From NCBI RefSeq assembly GCF_047663525.1, contig NC_092588.1:140941001-141005000 (forward strand): DNA of 64,000 nucleotides. Reading direction: 5' to 3'. The stretch is from Anas platyrhynchos (taxonomy: Eukaryota; Chordata; Aves; Anseriformes; Anatidae). Shown here in pieces: positions 50,331 through 62,182 of this stretch (positions are counted from its first letter, which is position 1; every line of letters starts with the position of its first letter). A model generated the notes under the pieces. The model ran no database searches, was not told the DNA's origin, and saw only the letters and a list, made by a program, of their open reading frames with translations. The translations under genes were made by a program, and so were the position numbers.

Positions 50331-53260
50331 TTTCCTGAGGGCGACCAGCGAGGCCTGCGCCCAGAGGCAGCAGCTTTGGCTGGTGGGGGCTGAAAATGCC
50401 AGGAAAATAAGTGTGTTTTTTAAATACATAATAGCAGGTTTGCAAGTGGCTGAGCTGCCTCACAAGCCTGCCGCTCATACAGTCCCTTTAGCACAAGAGA
50501 AGATCCTCAGGGCTTCACGGACTTCAGCTGGAAAACCCGCCTGCAGCTCTGGCTTCTATCCCCTGAGGAAGGGACGTGAAGCTAAAGGCTCTTTTAAACC
50601 TCTCCCAAATAAAGTGTGATGTTTACTGACCACTTGAAAATTGGCGTGCTCCTTTCCGCTCTGCACCTTAGAAACAAAGCCTCAGTTTCCAAGGAATCAC
50701 CAGAAGTGGCAGGTGGAGAGCTGACCAGGAAAAAGAGTACATTTAATATGATGGCTAGAATAAACTGGGTGCATTGTGAGGTTTGGGTATGTCTCTATTC
50801 ACACGTAAAAGAAGCTTGCTAGAGTTTGCCAGCCAAGTACACCATGGTTTCCTTCTAACAGAGCACAGTTCAGCCCAGGACTGCAAGGTCTAGGCATGAA
50901 TTTACTTGCAGTCTGCCTTCCCATCTTCAGAAGTCTCTGGTGATAAACAGAGGAGAGTTCCCACAGCCTCTGCATTTTATCTGCTGGCATTTTGGTGGCA
51001 GACGACAACATTTGACTTGAAAAAGGCAGAGCCTGAGCAAGGAGAGAGAGGAGGGAATGGCATGGCTAGCAAAAGGAGGTGGCAGCTCTGGGCACTGGGA
51101 GGTTGAGTGTCAAGGACAGAGAGGAGTCCAGGAGGGGTGAGGGAGGGAATGAGGGGTCACCAAAATGAAGTGACATGGATGAGAGGTTTAGTAGGTAACT
51201 GGGATTAGTGAGGGAAGAAATTGGGGCTGCATCATCTGTGAGCATTCAGTAGCATGTATAACCTGGATCAACTTTATGGCTCAGGCTGTATTTCCTAACA
51301 TGACACTTCAAAGCACTGGAGACATGCTCACTGTATGAACTCAATTTGCTTTTGGTTGCAGGGAAGAACTGGTGATGCCATAGCCAAAAGTACATCGTAA
51401 AATCTATTATTGTCCTTCAACAGCTATTCCTGAACAATTGCAGACCCCTAGAATCCAAAATATAGGGAGGCAGCATCTCTACCTTCTAAAGAACGGAAAA
51501 TCCCTTGTGTGAAATACCAAGCAGAAGTCCTGGGAATGCAGGAGCTGAGCCATAAAGGCCAGCAGAGGATTTGAAGTTGGCATGGCATAAAGAGGGCACT
51601 GGATTCACACGCATTCCCCTAAGCCTTTGCTCTCGCTGCCCAGCCCCACAGTGTTAATTAAGGGATTCCCACTCCCCACGAACAGGTGCAGCCCCACCCA
51701 AACAACAACGCTGCAGACAAAAGATTACAAATAAGGGCTAAATCCCTCTACTGTACATTGCAGTGGTGAGCAGGGACAGGTGGCCTAGGGTAATTCGGGT
51801 TCAGTCCTCATGCTGGGGTGGGAAACTGCAGCAGCTCATTTGGATCTGAACTGTTAGATGATAACTCCTTGTGGATCTACTGATGTGGAAGCCGATGGAG
51901 GCATGGATTAAATCAAACAGCCCATATGTAACTGGCAGTGGAATTATTCCTGCACATTTTGGACAGCTTGCAGATAAAGGCACAAACACTTGTTTGTTTA
52001 GTTACAATTCATCATAGAGATCTTGCACATGAGATGAGCATGAGTGCATGCATGCAGCTCAAACCCATGGGTTTGTGGTGGTCATGAACCCTTGGGACTC
52101 ATGATGTCCGGAAGAGATCTTGAGCATCTCAGTAACAAATAGGAGGCAGTTGTTACCCAATTTGATGTTTTATGTTCTCTTAATTCATGGACATCAGTGA
52201 CCTATCTGTAGATCTCGTGGAAGGTCATAATACATTTTGGGGCTATGGGCAGCACAGGGGAGTTTCCAGTTTTGCATTCTTTACTAAGGGGTACATCAAA
52301 ACCTTCTGCCTTGGGTACACGTGGTTGTGTTACCGTAGATCTGAGTGCCTTGTAAGCTTTCATGTGGTTACTTCACAACACCCTGTGAGTCAAAAGTCTG
52401 TTTTTCTGCACTTAATAGATAGGGCTGAATTATAAAAATCTGGATTCTTCTCAATGAACAGAAACACCCAAACTAACGTTTAATCAGTGCAGATTCTCTT
52501 GATTATTGTTAGAGAGCGATAAGTGTGTAAAGAAGGTACTCCAGATTTCAGTACTAACTTTCTGCCCTGTGTATCTTGAGTAGTACTGAAAATCAGAGAA
52601 TAAACATGGGCCAGTCTGCAAGTTAGGCACTTAGATAATACAAAGCTTTTACTGGGCATTTGAACCTTTAAATGTCACAATGCCTTGTAAAACATGCAGC
52701 TGGCTAAATATGAGACCTCTAACCTGAAGCTAAAAACTTTTGGCTCCTTGTATTACCTAGGAAAAAGAAGTGGCACCTCCAAAGCCCAAATGACTCCAGC
52801 TAAAGAAAGTTCCCTACTGAAGGTGTTTTGTTACAGCCATTATTTTTTTTCCTTGACTCTTAATGAACAACTGAGGGATTCAGTCACTTTAACACATGTC
52901 CTATCCCATTTTTAATTCTCTCAGGTATGCACAGCCTCCAGCTGAGCTTCCAGAAAGGTGGGTCCTGTGTCCTATCTGTGAGCCTCGGGAAATGTCTTGG
53001 ATGCTGTATAGTATTTAACGTGATGATGGACCGTGTGTGTCATATTCCTGTGTGTAAGGACCTGAATCTGTCTCCTAATTCATGTCCAGCTTTTGAGTGA
53101 CTGAAGTTATAGGCAGTAATGACTGACACCCTAAGTCACTTGCTTGAGGTCCCACAGGACATTGATGCCAGAAGCATGTGTTTACAATCCCAAAAAAAGA
53201 GCAAAGAAGAGGATCCTGGGAAGTGTAAATCTATCAGCATAACCATGATAATGAGAGTCA
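50331..53260. other. Intergenic, nothing recognised
   Basis: No repeat family or gene recognised. I looked for exons continuing from the CpG island and saw none with known similarity. Confidence 0.4.
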
Positions 53261-53269
53261 ATTATTAAT

Positions 53270-54290
53270 CAATTTGTAAGCACATAAGCGATAAGAAGGC
53301 AGTAGCACATATCAAAAGGGATTAATCAAGAACATATCACTTCAAATTAATTCAGTGTCCTTATTTGAAGGACTAACTAGCCAAGTGTGTAAAGGGGTAG
53401 ATGTGATGTGTGTTGACTTTGTTAGCGTCAAAAGACTTGCTCTTCTTATAAACAAAATTGTGTAATGAGATCTAAATGAAATAGGGATTAGAATGAGCAC
53501 ATCTTGTTTGAATCATATGGGAGCACTGAGCCGTGGTTCACTGTCAAAGCTGGACGTACCAAGTGGGGTCCTGCATGCATCTGTTGTGGCCCCAGTGTTT
53601 TTGACAGTAAATTGCTGGAAAAGGGAGCACATAATGCAACTCCTGGGAGCGCTGGCTGGGACAGGCCGGGAAAGGTTGATTTGGAGAACAGGATCAGGAC
53701 TCGAATTGATCTTCACAGATTGGAGAGCCTGTCTGAAATCAATAAGCCTGAGTGTGATAAAGACAAATACGAAATGCAGTTTTAAAACAAAAGACAGACC
53801 AAATGCATGGGTTGTGAAATGGGGAAGAACTGATAAGGCAGCAATACTGCCGGGATGGTTTGACTGGCTGTAGTGAGCCACACAGTGGGTAAAGCTAAAT
53901 AAAACTCATGCAGAAAAACAAATGCTGTTTGGGGATATATTAGCAGCAGTGTCTTGGGTAAAACACTGAGGTAATTATTCTGCTCTACTTGGCACTGCTG
54001 AGGCTTAGCTTAAGTACAGTGTCCAGTTTGGACATTTGAAGAAAAGCTAGGGAAAAACAGCAGAGAACAGCAAAAACTGTTAAGATGTTTAAAAAATACA
54101 CTCTGAAGGGAAGGGAGCTTGCTTCGTCTCAGAAAGAGATCATTGCGAGGTGACACGATAGCAATCCTCATGATGAGAAAGGTGCTTCGAGAGAGGGGTG
54201 AACAATGCTCTCCCTTGCCTACCAGAAGGTGGGCAGAGGAGAAGAGGTGCCAGGCGAGGTAAACAGCACAATTAATGTGTGGACAACTTC
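53270..54290 (+). repeat. Old CR1/L3-like LINE remnant
   Basis: Shows decayed CR1/L3 phrases: GATGTGTGTTGACTTTGTTAG (in part), a CCAAGTGGGGTCCTGC-like block near 53559, a TACAGTGTCCAGTTTGGAC block near 54015 and ACACGATAGCAATCCTCATG near 54152. The 126-residue open frame at 53493-53873 lies inside it and is not a gene. Highly diverged. A further scrap may lie near 55355-55440. Confidence 0.5.
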
Positions 54291-56630
54291 CAAAGAAAAT
54301 GCAGCATCTCCTCGTGTAGATGTTTTTCATGTCCCTGGCTTGGTTAATAATTGGCCACAATGATAAAAGCCTCAGGGCTAAATGGATGCAGAGATGTGGT
54401 TTTGCAATGCCTGAATTGTAGGTGCTGGGCACCCAGCCCCAAGGCTCCCGGGATGGTGAGAGGCAGGTGATCAACAAAGAATGCAAGAGAGAGCCAGCGG
54501 GCTCAGCAAGGAGCCAGGGAATTGAAGGCACCTACCTCTGGGCTGGAGAAGAACCTCACTGCACCTAGAAGTGGAGACGGAGGGATCTCCACTGGAAATC
54601 CTTTCTTTGAACTCAACGACCAAGGCAGGTCTTCGTAGCTAAAAGTCATCAGGATAGTTTCCATGTCTACTTACAGCCAAGACTATTCAACAAATCATCA
54701 CCTGTGTAGGACGCTTCCTCAGGAGCCACACTGGTGGGGTGCCACACTCGCTGATGAGAGAATCCGGAGGAATGGGAACCCCTCAGGTGCTTTTAGGCCT
54801 TTTTAGGCTCTACCTGCACCTCTAAGCCTTGTACCTGCTTCCAAAACAGGAATCAGCCATTCAAAACTCAGCTCTACTGAGCAGGACCTAATAATTGTAT
54901 TAAAACTACGTGCTGCTTAAGTTCTAACAGCCATTAGACAAATTCCCAGAAGAGAAAGAGCTCTGTTAAGAGCTCTTAGTCACACAGAAGCAGTCTCTGC
55001 AAAAAAGAAGTCCCTGAGCTCTTGGCACAGTCACAGAGAGGTGAGGGGACTGGATGGACCCATGCCATGGCCCAGGGTAGTCACCTCTTTGGTCGTATGG
55101 AGTCAATGGAAAATTTTCTTGAACACTTTCAGAACAGAAGAAGGAATCTGCTAACAACATCTGACAAAGTCACAGAGCAGGAAGGGCATCTCAGAGCTGA
55201 GGAGTCCTGAAAAAATCATCAGGGGGAAGTCTATGGCTGTGAGTAGCAGGATGACAAAGAAGAAAGTAAATCCAGTACTGAGGTCATGCACCCTGGGTGT
55301 GTGATAAGAACATGTACGAGGGCTGCGGTGTCTGTAATCCTTGCCAGATAGAGAAGAAAAAAAAGACCTTGGGGCACTAGTTAATGACCAAGTGGCTATA
55401 AGCCACTGAAGGAACATGGCCATGGCAAAAGTAAGTATTACGCTCGTGGTACACGAGGGTTGTTGGCAGAAAGGCAAGGGCTGATGGCATTCTCCAAGGA
55501 GCTGTGAGGGCTCTCATGGACAAATGCGTAAAACTACAGATCTGATTGTCCCAGAAGATCTTAGGAAAGGTCAGGGAAAGGTGATTTAAATCTGTCTAGT
55601 ACTGAGTATGGTTTTCTTACCTTGTCTAGATGAGAGCCAGGAAGGAACATGGAAACTGTAAATAAACCTAAGGGACGTCCTGTGGGCGCAGAGTATGGGT
55701 TTCTTAATGGGACCCCACACTTGCACAAGAACAAATGATCATAAGTGAGGGAGGAAATTAGAGAACTGAAAGAGTCTCTGGCCCACAAAGGGGAGCGATG
55801 AGAGGAAAAACTTAATTCTACTTAATTTAGTGCTTGATATACTTGTGGAACAGACAGTGGTAGTTTACAGGAATGGAAAAATATCCTATCATCCATTGGG
55901 ACAGGGCTCAGCCTGGAGAAATCGTCAGGAATAAGAAAAGTGAAGCCCAGCCACCGTGCCTCCTTCCAGCTGATGCCGGGGAGCCTGGCTTCACACGTTA
56001 CAGCGTGGAGCCTGCGCTTCCCCTGCTCACCCGCTTCGCATTTTCCGTCGTCACCTGCTTTGCTTTGTTGTCAGCAAACCCTCCTGCAGGCACGGCGGCC
56101 GTCCTGTGCAGGTCCTCAGCTGGGGGATCCTGCAGCAGGAGAGGGAAGGAGAGGAGAGGGCAGTGCGGCCAGGGTCTTCCGCAGGGACCCTTTCCCCCCT
56201 CGGAGCGCCGCCGTGCGCGGGGCTCCTTCCCGAAATGTCCCCGAGCTCGGCCGCCCCCCCTGCTGTAAACGAAGCTAGCGTTGCGCCCCTCTGTTGTCAG
56301 GCCGATTTAGAAGCCGACGAAACAGTAAATTGTTGGTGGAAACGTAGGGCAGCTTTGTGCTCTGCCAAGCAGGTGCCTGGCGGTTTTAGTCAGGGGTTGG
56401 TAAATTTACAAGAGCGCAGTGGACGTGCCCTCCCCAGGCTATTGTGAAATCCAGGGGCGAACAAAGGAGAACGTGAATATTCACACAGCCGCCTTTCAGC
56501 GTGTGGCATTTCTCCGCAACGTTTAAAGCACTTTTTTTTTTTTTTTGGTCAAAAAAAAGGGGAAGGGGGATGACAGAAAACAAAATCAGAAAGTACCTGT
56601 TTGCGTTTTAAAGCGCATGGAAATCATCCG
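54291..56630. other. Intergenic; rising GC toward PTF1A
   Basis: No gene recognised. From about 55980 CpG density climbs, with a CpG-rich patch near 56150-56290, and a T18-like run lies at 56529-56547. Confidence 0.45.
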
Positions 56631-56636
56631 TGGGCA

Positions 56637-56815
56637 ACCATATAATCTGATTTGCTAAGCAATCTGCGAGGCGATTGCACATCATTTATAATGTTCATTG
56701 AGCATTTTGCTTAATTGTGTCTCTTTTTGTAAAGGCAGCACAGCCCCCTCCCGGCTGCGGGCGGCACAAGTGGCGAGATTCCCATGGACGGCAGCTTTGC
56801 CGCAGACAAACGCCG
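56637..56815 (+). promoter_or_regulatory. PTF1-type composite module, copy 1
   Basis: Contains ACCATATAATCTGATTT (56637-56653), an 18-base spacer, CGATTGCA (56672-56679), TCATTT, then GGCACAAGTG with E-box CAAGTG at 56767-56772 and TTCCCA at 56779-56784. The centres of the E-box and TC-box are 12 bases apart, about one helical turn, as for the PTF1 trimer (PTF1A, an E protein, RBPJ or RBPJL). Located about 4.6 kb upstream of the PTF1A TATA box. CAAGTG could instead be an NK2 homeodomain core. Confidence 0.6.
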
Positions 56816-57171
56816 GGCTCGGCCGAGGTTTTTTTTTTCCCAAGCAGAACGGGCTGCTCGGGCCCGGCTCGGGCACGTCTGGGGGCAGAAAATAATAATA
56901 AAAAAAGGGGGGCTCAGGTACGAGCTCGCTGCCAAACCCCTCCTCTCGCCCCCCCGGCAGGTGCTGCCCTCCCAGGCGGCGGCGGGCGCGGCGCCCCCGG
57001 CTGCCCGACGGGGCGGGGGTGCTCGCACCGACGGCGGGGCCGGGAGGCTCCGGGGGGGCTGGGATGGGTTCCTGGGGACTCGGAGAGCCCCGGGAGACAC
57101 CCCCGGGCACGGGCAGGTGGTCCCGGAGGCAACCCAGGGGGAGCAGGGCAAGGGTGGGCAGCGCTGAGGGG

Positions 57172-57395
57172 TTGGAGAGGAGGAAGGCAGGGGATGGGGA
57201 GGAGGAAGGATGAAGGATGGGGGGGAGGAAGGTCGGGGATGGAGAGGAGGAAGGATGAAGGATGGGGGGGAGGAAGGATGGAGGATGGAGAGGAGGAAGG
57301 ATGAGGGATGGAGAGGTGGAAGGATGGAGGATGGAGAGGAGGAAAGATGGAGGATGGGGAGGAGGAAGGATGGAGGATGGAGAGGAGGAAAGCCG
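57172..57395 (+). repeat. GGA-rich minisatellite
   Basis: About nine degenerate units of roughly 20-30 bases built on GAGGAGGAAGGATGGAGGAT. Purine-only on the plus strand. It lies between the two PTF1-type modules and generates long false open frames on both strands. Confidence 0.93.
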
Positions 57396-57463
57396 GGGGA
57401 TGCTGGAGCGGAGCAGCGGCAGCCGGCGGGGAGCGAGCCGCCCGGCCGCACCTCGCCGGCCGC

Positions 57464-57665
57464 ACCATATAATTTGATTTTCCCCCGTGCCCGCAGATCG
57501 ATTGCAGCTCATTTGTTACATTCAGCGGCTCCTCGGGGCGGGGGAGCGGGGGAGAAAGGCGGGCCGGGGGAGCCCTCCCTCCGCCCCCCGCCCGCCGCCC
57601 GCCGCCGGCACAAGTGTTGGGATTCCCATGGGCTGCGCCTGCTCTCCAGCTTGCCGCGCTGGCAC
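57464..57665 (+). promoter_or_regulatory. PTF1-type composite module, copy 2
   Basis: Contains ACCATATAATTTGATTT (57464-57480, 16 of 17 identical to copy 1), again an 18-base spacer, CGATTGCA (57499-57506), TCATTT, then GGCACAAGTG with CAAGTG at 57611-57616 and TTCCCA at 57623-57628, with identical internal spacing. ATCGAT just before TTGCA is also a Onecut-like core. The distance from CGATTGCA to the E-box is 17 bases longer than in copy 1. About 3.8 kb upstream of the PTF1A TATA box. Confidence 0.6.
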
Positions 57666-60600
57666 CCCGGGCCGTGCGGCCGACAGAGGGGGGTTTGTAG
57701 GCTCGCTGACCTCCGCGATCTCGCCTTGAAAGAGCCTGAAAGGAGGCTCTTTACGCTGCATTACCAGCCAGGCGCCCAGGTACCAGCGCCGAGGGGAGCC
57801 CGACCCCGGCTGCAGGTGCCTCCTCTCCTCCCCACGGCGCAGCGCTCGCCCCACGAGCGGCGCCGAGGGGGGAGCGCCTCGTCCCCGCCTTATTTATGGC
57901 CCTCCCGTGGTGGAGGGGGACGGGGAGGGCTCCCCGCAGCCCTCATCTCTTGGCAAGGCACCGGCGGAGGGCTCGGGAGCCTCTGCGCCCTCCCGGTGCC
58001 AGCGGCCACGCGTGGACGGGGGTGGGGGGGCTGCGCTGGTGGCCGTGGGGCCGCTCGCCTCCCCCTCGGTGCGTTGGGGGGGTGTAAAAAAAAAGGCAGG
58101 CAGCCCCCCCGGGGGTGCAATGCGGTAAATGGCTGTTTTAACGGGAAACGGGAGGGAGGAGATGCTGTGTTTTCAATTAGCCCGAGTGCCGTTTGAAATC
58201 AGGGATTGCTTTGTGTTCGTTCTCCTTTCCTGCCAAAATGGCATTCGTACAGGTGTCGGGGCAGCTTTGACAGGGTTAGTCTTTTAAAAGACTCCTGCTT
58301 CCCTTCTGCACCAAAAAGTGTACCTCTGAAAGAGCCCAAAGAGTCACAATAGCAGCCGGTGCGTTTCATAATCCAGCGAAAAAAAGAAAAAAAGTCATAC
58401 TCTTTATTTGCCCTATTGTGTCCCTGTGGCCTTACCAGGACATCTGGGGCCTTACCTTAGCTCTAAGAGGGTTCATTTTCCTGGGTTATACCCAAACCAA
58501 ATGGGTTTGGAAGTGCTTCAGAAGGCTCTGGACCGAAAGGGCCACACACCTGGCCCCCGAGACTTGTGGTTCTGCTGCCCTTTGGGCTTCGCTGCTGCTC
58601 GCCCCGTTCCACCTGTGGTTCCACAACGGGTACTCGCAGTCGGGACGGGTCTCCCAGCCCCTGGGGACAAAACGGTGCCCAAAGCAGGTCCACGGTGGGC
58701 GCACAGCCGGGGGCTGAAGTTGAAGCTGAAAGGGGGACTCGGGGAGTGCACAGCATCCTCGGGGAGCCTCCAGCGAGAGGCAGCGAGGGCGAGCGGTGCT
58801 GCTTCCCTCCTCCGAGGTCCCTCTCCCTGTCCCTTGTCCCAGGCCCTCCTGGTCACTTGGCCAGCCCCGCCGGGGAGGCTGCCGGGTGGGCTCCCCTTGT
58901 GCTCCTCGCCTTTTGGAGGGGAGCAAACGTGGCCCTTGGGGGACCCCCTCGCCCCTTCCTGCACCCGGGGAATAGAAATACCGGCGTGCTGGGCGCCCGT
59001 CGAACAATTTCTTTGCCGCAGGGCGGTGCCGGGCAGCCTCGCTGCCGCCCCGACGGTGGGCGTTAGCCACACCGGCGGTGCTTGCCCAGGTGCATCGGCC
59101 CTGCCGGGGCTGTGCTGCTGCTGCCGCTCCCTCCCGCTTTTCGCAGGTTTCCTTCTCGTAAAGCCTTGGGCAACCCGAGGGGAGAGGTCCCCGCGCCAGG
59201 CTGCTCTCCGGGGATGCGGCTGGGTCCCTGCTGCACGGAGCTGTCCCCGCAGCGCCCCGCGGGCACGGCTCAGCCCGGCGCGGCCCCGGGTGCTGCTGTC
59301 CCCGAGCCGAGCCCGCAGGGACAGGGGTTTCGCCGCCTCACCCAGCCCTGCACATGAAGGTGTCCCGGCGAGGAAGAGGAGGCAGCGGCACCACGCGTCC
59401 CCTAACGCCCCCAGGGCACCGCTGTGGGTCTGGGTGGTGTGGGGCGTCCCCAGCATTTTGCTTCCAGCGATAGTCCCCGAAATCCTTTTCCCTGGCAGCC
59501 CGTGAGTGCTGGATTGAGGTGCTCTCAATGCTGCCAGCTCAGCGGGTTTCCAAAATATCCCCCTGCTCGCCCCGAGGGCCCCGGAGTGGCTTTGGGGCAC
59601 CCACAACGCCCCCCAAAATGACCTTTTTTCCCGAAGGAGCGGCCCTATAGGGTCTCCCCAGCACCCCACCTATGTTTTATGTCCCCCGTGTGTCGTGCCA
59701 CGACCAAGAGGCGACGACAGTCAGTGCCCAGCGTGGCAGGGTCACCCCGGCCACCTGCGGCCGCGCCGGGCACAGGCGGAGATGCTGCTGTTCTCCTCCT
59801 TCCCCATCCCCTCCCGCAGCCGCCGGGCTGGGATGTCGGGAAGATGCTTCACCACCACGCAAAGCGTCTAGGAGAAATGTCCCGGCAAGGGACAGGGACA
59901 CAGCGCTGGGAGAAGGCTCTGAGAAGGGAAAAAAAAGGAAAAAAAGAAAAAAAAAGGGGAAAAAAAATCCTGTTTCTGGGGATTGGCCCCGCTCCAGGTG
60001 CCGGGCTGTGTGACGTGCAGCAGGACACGGAGCGTGCTGCGAGACGTGAATCAGCGCAGGAGTGTGCGGTGACAGGGGCCACTCGAAGTGCTTTGCTCAA
60101 CGACCTGGAGCGCTTCTTCAGCTGAAAGACCGACCCAAAGGCTCGCCATCCCCGGGGCCGCCTGGCAGAGGGCCCGGCGCCAGCGGCGTGGCCAGGAAAT
60201 CCCCCGGAGCTTTGTCCCGGGGGCTCCGGAGCCCGGGTGCGCCCCGTCGGGGCACGGTGCCGGGCGTCTCCCGCGGGGTCGAGGCTGCCTCCAGGCGAGC
60301 ACGGAGGCTGCCACCTTCCCTGCCCCTCTCTCGGGGGATGCCCCGGTTTCTCGGGGAGGTTTCCTCCTTCCCGGCCCGGTTTGTAAATGCTGCCCGTCGG
60401 GCGGCAGGGCTTTCCAAGAAGTCGCCGTGCAAAGCTCTTTGTTCCCCCCCCCTGTGACTCACACGTTTTCCCCGGCGTTATCACGGTGCTGTCAGGCGCT
60501 TTGAAGTCGGGTCATTTATTATTTTTGTGGAGCTGGCCCTGTCTTGCTCTGCTGATAGAGCGGGGTGCCTTTCCCTTCGGGGTTTGATCTCTGCCCGCGC

Positions 60601-61200
60601 TGGTAGAGCGCTGGGAAGTCGCTTTCCATCAACCTCGACAGGCTTTGCCGGGCGGAATATCGCGGCGCTAATGCCGGAGATAATCCTCCCCTAATCTGCC
60701 GGGTAATCCATTTCACCCCGGTGAGAATTTGCACCGCTTTCATCAGTGAGAGTCGCTCGGGGAATTATTAACCGAGCGAGCTCCGAGATCCGAGGGGGCG
60801 ATCGGAGCGGGGGTGGGGGAAAAAAAAAAAGCAAAAGCACCCGCGGCGGGGCTGGGGGAGCCGGGGGGATTTATTCGGGAGCCGCTCGGTGCCCGGGGCT
60901 CCCGGTGGGGGCCCGCGGGGCGCCCCGGAGCCGCTCCCTCGACGTGCGGGGGGCGCCGTCGGGGCTCCCGCACCCCTGCTCAGCCCCGGGGCTGCGGGAC
61001 CCGCGTTGTTGTGGGGGGGTTACATCAGGGTCCCCCCTCTCCGCCCGCCCCCTCGGGGCTCCCGAAGTCGCCTCCCCTCTCCCGCGGGCAGCCCCGACGG
61101 GTCCCCGCGTCCCCGGCGCCGCCAGCCCCGACGGGGAGGGACGGGAGGGGAAGGAAGGGGAGGGGGGGGGGACAAGGGGACAAGGGGACAAGGGGGGGGG
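57666..61200. other. PTF1A: CpG-rich PTF1A upstream region
   Basis: Long GC-driven open frames on all frames (for example at 58408-59505 and 58518-59669) show no conserved domain and are shadows. AT-richer islands at 58120-58400 and 60500-60790 stand out and may be regulatory. (CAAGGGGA)n-type G-rich repeats lie at about 61170-61200. Confidence 0.6.
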
Positions 61201-61222
61201 GCGTCTCCCCCGTGCGGCGCTG

Positions 61223-61274
61223 ATTGGCTGGCGGCGGCGGTCACTGGCACGCGCCCGGGGATGTCGCTATAAGG
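61223..61274 (+). promoter_or_regulatory. PTF1A: PTF1A core promoter: inverted CCAAT box and TATA box
   Basis: ATTGG (inverted CCAAT) at 61223-61227 and TATAAGG at 61268-61274, 45 bases apart. Transcription should start near 61298, leaving a 5' UTR of about 260 bases. No ATG occurs between there and 61558, so the annotated start is the first AUG. Confidence 0.85.
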
Positions 61275-61343
61275 CCCCTCGCGTGCCGGCCCCGCCGCGC
61301 CAGCCGGCTCCGGCCTCCTCCCCGGAGAGCGGCGGCACCGGGC

Positions 61344-61405
61344 CCGGCCGGGAGGGGAGGGGAGGGGCGGGGAGGGGAGGGGAGGGAGGGCAGGGGAGGG
61401 GAGAG
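61344..61405 (+). repeat. PTF1A: GGGGA-rich tract in the PTF1A 5' UTR
   Basis: More than eight runs of three or four G separated by A, C or GA. It lies downstream of the inferred start site and so should be present in the mRNA, where it could form a G-quadruplex. Confidence 0.8.
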
Positions 61406-61557
61406 GGGACAGGGCCCCCCCCGCCCCCCGGCCGCTGCCAACGTCTCCGCTCTGTGCTCCGCCGCTCGCGGTCCGTCGGGAGCCGTCGGAGGCGCGCCCC
61501 GTCGGGGCTGCACTCCCCCCACCCCCCCTTTCCTTTACCGTACCCGGCCGGTGGCAC

Positions 61558-62182
61558 ATGGAGACGGTGCTGCTGGAGCACTTCCCCGGGGGGCTGGACT
61601 CGTTCTCCTCGCCCCCCTACTTCGACGAGGAGGACTTCTTCCCCGAGCCCGCCCCGCGGGAGGCGCTGGGCGCCGACGGGCTGCTGGAGCCCGACGTGGA
61701 CTTGCTGAGCCGCCAGCTGCAGGAGTACTACCGCGACGGCGGCGACCCCGACGGCGGCTACTGCTGCGAGGCGGCCGCCGCCGCCTTCCCCCCGTCGCCC
61801 GCCTCGCCCGGCTTCGCCTACGAGTGCTGCGGGGCGGCGGGCGCGGCGCTGCTGTCGCCGGGGGGGCGGCTGCAGGCGCTGGGCTCGGCCAAGCGGCGGC
61901 GGCGGGTGCGCTCCGAGGCGGAGCTGCAGCAGCTCCGGCAGGCGGCCAACGTGCGGGAGCGGCGGCGGATGCAGTCCATCAACGACGCCTTCGAGGGGCT
62001 GCGCTCGCACATCCCCACGCTGCCCTACGAGAAGCGGCTCTCCAAGGTGGACACGCTGCGCCTGGCCATCGGCTACATCAACTTCCTCAGCGAGCTGGTG
62101 CAGTCCGACCTGCCGCTGCGCAGCGCCGGCAGCGAGAGCCCCAGCCAGCCCAAGAAAATCATCATCTGCCACCGCGGCACAA
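61558..62182 (+). CDS. PTF1A: PTF1A coding exon 1
   Basis: Carries the acidic N terminus, a Pro/Ala/Gly-rich stretch and the whole bHLH, ending [10 protein letters not shown]. Donor ACAA|GTAAGT. Very GC-rich, with codon third positions almost all G or C. Confidence 0.96.

Noticed and set aside
53493..53881. Open frames of 93-126 residues on both strands
   Set aside because: They lie in an old CR1/L3-like remnant.
56682..57512. 276-residue minus-strand and several plus-strand frames rich in repeated SPSSILPP or GGRMEDGEE-type units
   Set aside because: They are translations of the GGA minisatellite and its flanks.
58408..59669. Long overlapping open frames (over 360 residues) on both strands
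   Set aside because: The region is CpG-rich, which removes stop codons in all frames; the predicted proteins are Pro/Arg/Gly-rich with no domain and no splice logic.
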